Shown piece by piece: positions 15,298-22,665 of a stretch of DNA of 64,000 nt. The stretch spans positions 46,954 to 110,953 of the forward strand of contig JAPOVP010000093.1 of the NCBI GenBank assembly GCA_026708085.1, written 5' to 3'. Within the stretch, counting starts at the first letter, position 1. Each line of letters starts with the position of its first letter. Below the pieces are notes generated by a model. It made no database searches, was not told where the DNA came from, and saw only the letters and a program-made list of their open reading frames with translations. The DNA is from Caldilineaceae bacterium (lineage in GTDB: Bacteria; Chloroflexota; Anaerolineae; Caldilineales; Caldilineaceae). The position numbers were made by a program, and so were the translations under genes.

Positions 15298-18165
15298 TCA
15301 ATCGCCAGCCAGCGCAGCCAGCAGCGCCAGCGCCAACTGTTTTGTTTCCAACAGCGGCCGCGGTTCCACCTGCGCCCTGCTCTGGTCCTGCGCGTCATCC
15401 CAAAACTCGACCTCTTCGCCGGAATCACTGGGCATGGCAGCGGCATTTGCCTGCTTGGAGTCCTGCCCGCCGGCCAGCTGCGCACTGTCCACTAGCAGCA
15501 CCGGCCCCACACACGCAGGGCATCCGTAGCGGCACCCGCAGCTGCGGATCAAATCCGCCGCCCCCGCCATCAACTCGTCGTGCCGCTCATACAGCTGGGC
15601 GCTGAATCCGATCCCGGCAGGAATGCGCTCGTAAATGTAGATTCGAGGAGCCGGTAACTCCTCCTCAGACGGTGGCGGTACAGCCCCTATCCTGTCCTGT
15701 AGCAGCCTGCTCTCGAACCGCTCCCGAATGATGGCTACGTCAATATCGCGCCGGTCACACATCAGATGCAGTGGCGCCAGATTGCCCAGCGCATACGCCA
15801 CCCCGTCCATCCCCGTCCGTGCCCGCACGCCCGCCTCCATTCGGTGGTGGCAGCGCCTGCAGAGCAACACCAGGTTATTGAGACTGTTTGCCAACAGGTC
15901 GTTTCGGTTCAGCCCCGGAATATAGTTATAGACTCGGAACGGGACCCGGTGATGCACGTCATGCTGGCGGTTGCGGGTCTCCGCCGCGCCGCACTCGGCA
16001 CAGCGGAAGCCGTCTCTTTCACGCGTCTTGGCGCGTTGCTCCTGCCAGTCAGGACCGTAATCGTTGGGTGAATCCCGCCAGTCCCCCGCCTCCATCAGCG
16101 CCTCCTGCGCTTCAGATGTCACCTCCAGCCAGTAGCCGGCCGTATCCAGCGTCGTCGGCGGGTAGTCGAGCGGCAGAATCCCAAGATTTTCATGCGTAAA
16201 CCGCCGCACCCGGCGGTACTGCGTCACCTGCGAGGTCACGAAAATCTCCCCGTAACCCAGCTTCGCACCGCCGCTCACGCGGCTTCCTTGCACCGATATC
16301 ACTTCTATCTCAGTTTCGCCGCTGGCCTCTGTGTAATATTCGACCTCCGCCGGCCAAACCCAGGCTTGCCTCTCCTCCAAGTCCAGCTTCTCGACCAGAA
16401 AGCTGCGCCCCTCGTGAATGTAGACCGCCCCTTCATGCACCTGTAACGTCGCGTTGGCCGCGTCGACCTCTCCTACAACCGTAAACCGCTCTTCTCCCTG
16501 ATTGGGTGTCACACCTGCGCCAGGCCTACGCCGGCGGGCCCCCCTTTCCTCCCTTCCTCCATTCCCCGGAGAAGTCGCCCTGTCCGAGCTCCCCGCCTGG
16601 ACCACGACAGGTTCGCCGCCAACGCTTCGCAGGCCGAACTGCCGCGAGGGGTATCCGCCTCCCTGCCACAAGAAGCTGCTCCCAAACTGCTGAATGCTCT
16701 TCTCTTCAGCCAGCAGATCCAGCACCTCTTCCGTGAAGGGAGACCGCCCAAAATGGTCCCCCTCTGCAAAAGGCAGTTCAAATGCCGCGCAGCGCATCTG
16801 GTCCACAAGGAGAACCAGGTTGTCCGCATTCGCAAAAGCCCTCTCCGGTGACCGCTGCAGGAGATAATGCGGATTATTGACCACATACTGGTCTAGCGCC
16901 CCGGCAGTCGCCACCAGAACTGCCACCGACTCTCCGGTCGTGCGGCCGACCCGGCCCCACTGTTGCCACGCCGCCGCAATCGTCCCCGGATAGCCGCAGA
17001 TCACCGCCGCTTCCAACTGGCCGATATCAATGCCCAGTTCGAGCGCGTTGGTCGCAACCACCCCGCGTACGCTTCCCGATCGCAATCCGGCTTCAATTTG
17101 TCTGCGTTCCTGCGGTAGGTAACCCCCTCGATAGCCTCTTACAGCCCCGGGCGACATTTGAACGGGGCCGTCCCCCACTTCGTCGTCCTGCAATCCCTCG
17201 CGAATGTAGCTGAGCAGCAGTTCCACCGTCAGGCGGGCGCGGCCGAAGACGATCGTCTGTAGCCCGCCCTTCAAGAACCGGACTGCCAGTTCCTGGCTTT
17301 CCAGTACGCTGCTGCGGCGCAGACCCTGGATCGGGTCATACAGGGGGGGCGCGTACAACACAATGTGCTTCCTTCCCTGCGGCGCGCCGTTATTGTCAAC
17401 GACTTTGACTGGATGTTCGCTGAGGCTTTCAGCCAGCTGCTGTGGATTGGCGATCGTTGCGCTGGTCAGCAGAAATTGGGGATGGCTGCCGTAGTGGCCT
17501 GCGACCCGCCGCAGTCTGCGCAGGACATTGGCCACGTGGCTGCCAAATACACCGCGATAGCTGTGCATTTCGTCGATGATGACATAGCGCAGTCCGGCGA
17601 AAAAACGCGCCCATTCGCCGTGATAGGGCAGGACCCCAGCATGCAGCATGTCCGGATTGGAGAGAACGGCTCGGGCATTCTGCCGGATTGGCCGGCGCTC
17701 CGCGACCGGCGTGTCGCCGTCGTAAGCCGCGACGAAGCCCGCACGGGCCTGTCCGTCCGCGCCTGCGCCGTCGAATGCGGCTACCTCGCCGATCCAATCT
17801 CCAATCTCCGCCAGTTGATCGTGGGCCAGCGCCTTCGTTGGGAAGAGGAACAGAGCCGTCGCATCGGGATCTCTGAGCAGCGCGTGCAGCACCGGTAGAA
17901 CATAGCAGAGCGTCTTTCCGCTTGCTGTGGGGGTCACGACTGTGACCGAGGGATCGCCAGCCAGGGCAGCGGTTACGGCTTCGGCCTGATGGCTGTAGAG
18001 CCGCTCAATCCCCCGGCGCCGCAGCGCCGCCCTCAGTACTGGATGCAGCTCTTCCGGCAGTTCTACCAGTTGGCCGGCGCGGGCCGGCAGCGTCTCCCAG
18101 GCAGTGACGTTGGCCATAAAGTCTCTGTCCCGGCCCAGTTCGGCGATGACATCTCCGATGCTCAT
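15298..18165 (-). CDS. DEAD/DEAH helicase (YprA/Hrq1-like, DUF1998) with HNH domain
   Basis: The 955-residue protein has a RecA-type helicase core: TPTASGKT (about 78-85), box II DEMH (198-201), LLTSATIANP (232-241), and motif VI QQWGRVGR (401-408). A WYL/winged middle region and a basic, Gly-rich linker (about 523-560) follow. The C-terminus carries the DUF1998 Zn-type cluster C876-x-C-x3-C-x2-C885 after YERIPAGIGFSAQLYERHDEL. Between the two lies an HNH nuclease module (about 710-780): CAEC at 722-725, DVHHR at 736-740, NNLVLLCRRCHHRM at 763-776. The parent family (MrfA, Hrq1) acts in DNA repair as a 3'-5' helicase; the HNH addition would give it nuclease ability. The F420 reductase gene upstream is 53 bases away on the same strand. 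Confidence 0.88.
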   Translation of the reverse strand: MSIGDVIAELGRDRDFMANVTAWETLPARAGQLVELPEELHPVLRAALRRRGIERLYSHQAEAVTAALAGDPSVTVVTPTASGKTLCYVLPVLHALLRDPDATALFLFPTKALAHDQLAEIGDWIGEVAAFDGAGADGQARAGFVAAYDGDTPVAERRPIRQNARAVLSNPDMLHAGVLPYHGEWARFFAGLRYVIIDEMHSYRGVFGSHVANVLRRLRRVAGHYGSHPQFLLTSATIANPQQLAESLSEHPVKVVDNNGAPQGRKHIVLYAPPLYDPIQGLRRSSVLESQELAVRFLKGGLQTIVFGRARLTVELLLSYIREGLQDDEVGDGPVQMSPGAVRGYRGGYLPQERRQIEAGLRSGSVRGVVATNALELGIDIGQLEAAVICGYPGTIAAAWQQWGRVGRTTGESVAVLVATAGALDQYVVNNPHYLLQRSPERAFANADNLVLLVDQMRCAAFELPFAEGDHFGRSPFTEEVLDLLAEEKSIQQFGSSFLWQGGGYPSRQFGLRSVGGEPVVVQAGSSDRATSPGNGGREERGARRRRPGAGVTPNQGEERFTVVGEVDAANATLQVHEGAVYIHEGRSFLVEKLDLEERQAWVWPAEVEYYTEASGETEIEVISVQGSRVSGGAKLGYGEIFVTSQVTQYRRVRRFTHENLGILPLDYPPTTLDTAGYWLEVTSEAQEALMEAGDWRDSPNDYGPDWQEQRAKTRERDGFRCAECGAAETRNRQHDVHHRVPFRVYNYIPGLNRNDLLANSLNNLVLLCRRCHHRMEAGVRARTGMDGVAYALGNLAPLHLMCDRRDIDVAIIRERFESRLLQDRIGAVPPPSEEELPAPRIYIYERIPAGIGFSAQLYERHDELMAGAADLIRSCGCRYGCPACVGPVLLVDSAQLAGGQDSKQANAAAMPSDSGEEVEFWDDAQDQSRAQVEPRPLLETKQLALALLAALAGD

Positions 18166-18218
18166 GATCGGTGTTGGTGGATTACTTCTGGTAGGAGGGC
18201 CTTTCGACGGCCCAGTTG

Positions 18219-18884
18219 TTAAACGCCCGTGATCCGGATGCCGCTGCCCTTAACCTTATTGCGGATATTGATTCCAATGAGCACCGCTGTCAAACCTTCG
18301 CTGACGCTGCTGTTTGACAGCGGGCCGGCGTCGATTCCACGCATGCCAGCTGCCCGCGCCAGTTCTATCGCCGTCTCCTTGGCCGTACTGTCGTCACCCG
18401 TCACGAGGATATCGCAGTCGACGGTGTGGTCCAGCTCCTTCAAATGGGTAGCGCTGATATTCTGAAATGCAGCCACAACGCGCGCCTCCCCTCCCAGGAA
18501 CCCCTGCGCCTCTTCCGCTGCTGACCCTCCCTGAGGACGCCATACACGGCTTACTCGCGGCGGCTTCAAGGGGACCACCACGCTCACCACCGTTTTTCCC
18601 TGGCAACCTGCCCGGATTTGTTCCAGGATTCCTGTCTGGGAACTGTATGGGACGCTGAGGACGATCACGTCCGCTGCCGCCGCCGCCCCTGCGTTGGAAT
18701 CGCCGCTGATTCGCGCCGGAAGTTCAGGCGGCAACATCGACTTCAGCTCTGCCGCCGCGGCTACGGCTCGCTCACGGCTGCGACTTCCGATCAGAACCGA
18801 ATATCCATCCGCCGCCCAGCGTAATGCCAGGCCAGAACCCTCCTCGCCCGTACCACCGATTACGGCGAGCGTTGGTTTGGTCAT
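18219..18884 (-). CDS. npdG: NADPH-dependent F420 reductase
   Basis: The 221-residue protein transfers hydride between NADPH and the deazaflavin F420. It opens with the NADP loop (TLAVIGGTGEEGSGLALRWAADGYSVLIGSRS, where the final GSR selects the 2'-phosphate). DVIVLSVPYSSQTGILEQI, VVSVVVPLKPP, VAAFQNISATHL and the ending GIRITGV are typical of the family. AGAGGAG lies before the ATG. It implies that this organism makes or uses F420. It lies 37 bases after the amidohydrolase stop on the same strand, so the two are probably co-transcribed. Confidence 0.88.
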   Translation of the reverse strand: MTKPTLAVIGGTGEEGSGLALRWAADGYSVLIGSRSRERAVAAAAELKSMLPPELPARISGDSNAGAAAAADVIVLSVPYSSQTGILEQIRAGCQGKTVVSVVVPLKPPRVSRVWRPQGGSAAEEAQGFLGGEARVVAAFQNISATHLKELDHTVDCDILVTGDDSTAKETAIELARAAGMRGIDAGPLSNSSVSEGLTAVLIGINIRNKVKGSGIRITGV

Positions 18885-18921
18885 TGCGATCTCCTCTTAC
18901 TCAAAACAGTAGCGCCGGCCG

Positions 18922-20250
18922 TCACGACTTCCAGAATCTCTCCCACGTCTCCTGCGCACGCTCCCGGCTGCGCGCGCTGATCTCCGCCTCATCCAGCGTC
19001 AGCAGTTCCCGATCGCGCATCAGCACCCGGCCATGACAGATTGAGCTGTGTACGTGTCCGCCGCTGATGCCGAACAGGATATGCCACGGCAGGTTGTCGC
19101 TGTTCAGAGGCGTTGTAGGGTAGTAGTCGAGAAGAATGAGGTCTGCAAAAGCGCCGGGGGTTAGAATCCCAACCGGCTTGTCGAAAAAGACGTCGGCCAG
19201 CCTGCGGTTATTGTAAACCGCCATTTCAAACACCTTATCCGCGCCCAGCGTTCGAGGGTCGCCGCTGGTTACTTTGTGCAGTTGATCGGTCACCTTCATC
19301 TCGGCGAACATGTCATTGCTGAAACCGTCGTTGCCGAGTACGAGCGAAATCTCTCCCCGCAGCATCGCCGGCACATCGGCCGCGCCCACTGCGTTATTCA
19401 TATTCGAGCGGGGTTGGTGCGACACAAACGTCCCAGTCTCCTTCAACAAAGCCATCTCCCAACTATCGATATGAACGCAATGGGCAAAGATGCTTTCGGC
19501 CCCTGTGATGTCGAACCCGTGCAATCTCTCCACCGTGCGTTTGCCGCTCCGGCTCAGGCTGTCCCAGACGTCCGCCTGGTGTTCGGCAACGTGAACATGA
19601 AAGCGGCTGCTCTCCGCGCGGCAGGCCTCCAGCGTCTCGGCCGAGAGTGTCATGCTGGCGTGTAAGCCAAAAGTGGCGGCCACACGCTCCGCCAGCGGCG
19701 AACCGCGCACCGCCTCCACAAAGCGTATGTTCTCGCGAATCCCGGCCCGCGCCGCCTCGGGACCGTCCCGGTCCGTCACCTCGTAACAGAGCACCGACCG
19801 CAGCCCGCCTGCGTCGACGGTCGCAGCGATTGCGTCCAGGCTCCCGTCGATCGCATTCTGGCTGGCGTGGTGGTCGACCAGAGTCGTCGTGCCGTTGCGG
19901 ATGGCATCCACCAGGCAGACCTCCGCCGAACTCTGCACGCCATCCAGGTCCAGCGACCGGTCCAGCGGCCACCACAGCTTCTGCAAAATCTCCGGAAAGT
20001 CCTTGGCCGGCTCCCCCGGAATATACATTCCCCTGGCAAATGCCCCATAGAAGTGCGTGTGAGCGCAGATCATGCCCGGCATCAGCAGCTTGCCCTGCGC
20101 ATCCCACCTCTCTGCCTCAGGATAGCGGTGCAGCAAAGTCCCGCTCTCGTCGACGTCACAGATCTCGTCACCGCGTACAAAGACACCGCCATCTGTCAGG
20201 ACGCGGTTGGAACTGTCATAGGTGATAACGGTCGCGTTGTGAATGAGCAT
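18922..20250 (-). CDS. ssnA: SsnA-type amidohydrolase
   Basis: The 442-residue metal-dependent hydrolase belongs to the chlorohydrolase/cytosine-deaminase group. It has a beta-sandwich N-terminus (LIHNATVITYDSSNRVL), the metal motif MPGMICAHTHFYGAFARGM (HxH), the segment TTTLVDHHASQNAI, further His residues in ESIFAHCVHID, and LGNDGFSNDMFAEMK with the metal Asp. This overall pattern is that of the putative aminohydrolase SsnA. Its substrate is not established; purine-related compounds are suspected for the family. A GGAGGAGAAGGG-type ribosome site precedes the ATG. It is the first gene of a minus-strand run with the F420 reductase and possibly the helicase. Confidence 0.78.
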   Translation of the reverse strand: MLIHNATVITYDSSNRVLTDGGVFVRGDEICDVDESGTLLHRYPEAERWDAQGKLLMPGMICAHTHFYGAFARGMYIPGEPAKDFPEILQKLWWPLDRSLDLDGVQSSAEVCLVDAIRNGTTTLVDHHASQNAIDGSLDAIAATVDAGGLRSVLCYEVTDRDGPEAARAGIRENIRFVEAVRGSPLAERVAATFGLHASMTLSAETLEACRAESSRFHVHVAEHQADVWDSLSRSGKRTVERLHGFDITGAESIFAHCVHIDSWEMALLKETGTFVSHQPRSNMNNAVGAADVPAMLRGEISLVLGNDGFSNDMFAEMKVTDQLHKVTSGDPRTLGADKVFEMAVYNNRRLADVFFDKPVGILTPGAFADLILLDYYPTTPLNSDNLPWHILFGISGGHVHSSICHGRVLMRDRELLTLDEAEISARSRERAQETWERFWKS

Positions 20251-20561
20251 TCCCTACCCTTCTCCTCCCGCACTGGATATCGAATTATGACCTCAGGTCA
20301 GCGAAACGACACACCGTCTGCCACCAAAGTTAAGAAGTATACGGTTGCCTGTTGGAAACGCAAATGCCGGGAATGACTCTGCAAAGATTCCAGGCCTTGT
20401 GCGGCCGTGCAAGGGAACGCATCGCTCTGGATCAAAGGCAATTTCACGATGACTCACGGTCGGTCGCAGTCAGTTCCGTGCAACAAGCCTGATTTTTGCA
20501 ATCCGCGGGAACTCCTTATACTGAAATCTCTGAATCGGAACTTTCCGTACTGGAGCGCTTC
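20251..20561. other. Divergent intergenic region
   Basis: This stretch between ssnA (minus) and the epimerase (plus) has no credible gene. It holds the ribosome site of ssnA at its left end and a plausible plus-strand promoter at 20494-20522. I saw no strong inverted repeats. Confidence 0.5.
20494..20522 (+). promoter_or_regulatory. Predicted promoter for the epimerase gene
   Basis: TATACT at 20517-20522 lies 17 bases after a weak -35 (TTTTGC, 20494-20499). It supports translation starting at the GTG at 20562, because the alternative TTG at 20496 would lie upstream of the transcription start. Confidence 0.35.
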
Positions 20562-21554
20562 GTGAAAACTCTGGTTACAGGCGGCGCAGGCTTTATCGGC
20601 AGCCACATCGTGCGTTGGCTTCGCAAGGCCGGCTATGAGGTAGTTGCCGCCGACATTCTTCGAACCGGCAGACGTGCCAACCTCCCAGCCGATGTTCCCC
20701 TCTACGAGGTGGACATTCGCGACCGAACCGGGCTTGCCGAACTCTTTGCTGCCGAACGTCCTCAGGCCGTTGTGCATCAGGCGGCCCTGGCAAACGTGCG
20801 CGAAAGCATGGAAGACCCCATCACCTATGCCGAGGTCAACATTATCGGCACCCTGCATCTGCTGGAACTGGCGAAAGAATACAATTGCTCTAAATTCATC
20901 TTTGCCAGTACCGGCGGCGCGGTCTATGGAGAAGGTCAGCCGCCGAAAGTGCCCACGGCTGAAAGCGACAGAACTGGCAGACGGGCTTCCGGTTCTCTGT
21001 CTCTCCCATTTACAGAGGAAAGTCGCCCGCAGCCCAAAGACAACTATGGCGCCAACAAGCTGAGTTGCGAGCACTATATCGAGCTATACAATCAGAACTA
21101 TGGCCTACCCTACGTCATCCTGCGCTACGCCAACGTCTACGGTCCCCGCCAGGACGTCAAGGGCGAGGCCGGCGTCGTTGCCATATTCTCCGGGGCCATG
21201 CTGGCCGATCGAGCCACCTACATTACCGGAGATGGCGGCCAGCAGCGCGACTTTGTCTACGTAGACGATGTTGCCAGAGCCAACATTCTCGCTCTTACCA
21301 GTGATCTGACCGGCATCTACAACGTGGGCACAGGACTCCCTACAGACATCAACACCCTTTACCGGCTGCTCGCGGACCTGACCGGGTACGGCCGAGAACC
21401 TGGCCATCTGCCCCGCCCCGCCGGCGAAGTTCGTGCTACATGGTTGGACTGTTCCAAGGCCGGAAAGGAGTTAGGATGGGAAGCCGAAGTCGACCTCCGG
21501 GAGGGTCTGCGCCGCACCGTGGAGTGGGCCAGAACGGCAGCGGCTACGGTATAG
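20562..21554 (+). CDS. NAD-dependent epimerase (UDP-glucose 4-epimerase-like)
   Basis: The 330-residue protein has a full extended-SDR layout: TLVTGGAGFIGSHIVRWLRKAGYEVV (NAD loop), DIRDRTGLAELF, VVHQAALANVRESMEDP, IFASTGGAVYGE with the catalytic Ser/Thr, and YGANKLSCEHY (catalytic YxxxK). It ends with RYANVYGPRQD and the usual VYVDDVARAN. Such enzymes interconvert UDP-sugars for surface polysaccharides. A GTG start at 20562 (FVKTLV; GGAGC five bases upstream) is more credible than a TTG at 20496. It has an unusual Ser/Gly-rich insert between VYGE and the catalytic Tyr (about residues 130-165). The next gene is a glycosyltransferase, consistent with glycan synthesis. Confidence 0.85.
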   Translation: MKTLVTGGAGFIGSHIVRWLRKAGYEVVAADILRTGRRANLPADVPLYEVDIRDRTGLAELFAAERPQAVVHQAALANVRESMEDPITYAEVNIIGTLHLLELAKEYNCSKFIFASTGGAVYGEGQPPKVPTAESDRTGRRASGSLSLPFTEESRPQPKDNYGANKLSCEHYIELYNQNYGLPYVILRYANVYGPRQDVKGEAGVVAIFSGAMLADRATYITGDGGQQRDFVYVDDVARANILALTSDLTGIYNVGTGLPTDINTLYRLLADLTGYGREPGHLPRPAGEVRATWLDCSKAGKELGWEAEVDLREGLRRTVEWARTAAATV

Positions 21555-21609
21555 CGGCAATTTTACCGTACGATTTCCTGCCTTCCATTCACCTTCTGTT
21601 GGGGTAGCG

Positions 21610-22665
21610 ATGCACGTGGTCGTCAGTGGCTGGTTTTGGGAACAGCCCGATACCGGCAGCGGACAATATCTTCACCGGCTTTTGCCCCACCTGGCGGCCC
21701 TGAATGACTCGCATAGTATAACGGACGGCGCAGACGATTCGGACCTTGATCAGCCACATGAACCGGTCCAGTGGGGCAACAACCAGATACATGCCAGATA
21801 TACGCTGCTTCTACCCCGTAACCCCGTCGACAGAGAACATCTCAATGCACTGGATGCGTACGACTCTCAGCTGACCGTTGTCCATTCCCCGCCTCCGCCG
21901 TTCCCCCGCCAACTGGCAAAGCTATATTGGGAACAGGTGACCGTGCCCTGCCGCGCCCACAGTCTGGGCGCTGATCTCTTACTCGTTCCCTACTGGGCCG
22001 CACCCCTGTGGCAACCCGTGCCAACAGTTGTCACCGTTCACGATCTAATCCCCCTTCTTCTACCACCCTATCGCGGGGGATGGGCGGGCCGGCTCTATAC
22101 CAGGTTAGTCTCCACCTCGGCCCGGCGCTGCGCCGCCGTTGTTACCGTCAGCGACGCCAGCAAACGGGACATCGTTCGCTATCTCGGCGTACCTGATGAG
22201 CGGGTGACTACGGTTTACCATGGACCGAACAGGGAAGACGATGACGGGGAGCAAAAAGGAGACGACTCAACGCGCAACCGCATCCCCCAGGTAGCGCGCA
22301 AGTATGCCTTGCCAGAACGCTACTTTCTCTATCTCGGGGGCTTTGACATGCGCAAGAACGTCTTGGGGATCGTGCGTGCCTATCGCCACTACCTCGATCA
22401 GGGCGGGGATCCGGCCGTCAAGCTGGTCGTGGCGGGCAAGCTGCCGCCTGCGGACACACCTTTCTTCCCGGATCCGCTGCGGCTTGTCAACCAGCTTGAC
22501 CTAACCGATCATGTGCGCTTCATCGGTTGGGTGGACGAGAAAGATAAGGAGCCACTCTATGCCGGCGCAGCCGCCTTTCTCTTCCCCAGCCTGTATGAGG
22601 GCTTCGGCATGATGCTGCTGGAAGCCATGGCCGCCGGCTCGCCGGTCATTACCAGTTCGGAGTGA
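21610..22665 (+). CDS. Glycosyltransferase family 4 protein, C-terminally truncated
   Basis: The 351-residue product has a GT-B fold glycosyltransferase layout: an N-terminal domain (MHVVVSGWFWEQPDTGSGQYLHRLLPHL), the linker VVTVHDLIPLLLPPYRG, VVTVSDASKRDIVRYLGVP, the donor domain start (YFLYLGGFDMRKNVLGIVRAYRHYL), and PSLYEGFGMMLLEAMAAGSPVITSSE. In the family the protein continues with LPEVVGDAALLVDP or similar plus another 60-90 residues, which are missing here. The frame stops right after the E-x7-E donor motif, at the point where a convergent gene ends. It is probably inactive or reduced in donor binding. It lies 55 bases after the epimerase. Confidence 0.8.
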   Translation: MHVVVSGWFWEQPDTGSGQYLHRLLPHLAALNDSHSITDGADDSDLDQPHEPVQWGNNQIHARYTLLLPRNPVDREHLNALDAYDSQLTVVHSPPPPFPRQLAKLYWEQVTVPCRAHSLGADLLLVPYWAAPLWQPVPTVVTVHDLIPLLLPPYRGGWAGRLYTRLVSTSARRCAAVVTVSDASKRDIVRYLGVPDERVTTVYHGPNREDDDGEQKGDDSTRNRIPQVARKYALPERYFLYLGGFDMRKNVLGIVRAYRHYLDQGGDPAVKLVVAGKLPPADTPFFPDPLRLVNQLDLTDHVRFIGWVDEKDKEPLYAGAAAFLFPSLYEGFGMMLLEAMAAGSPVITSSE

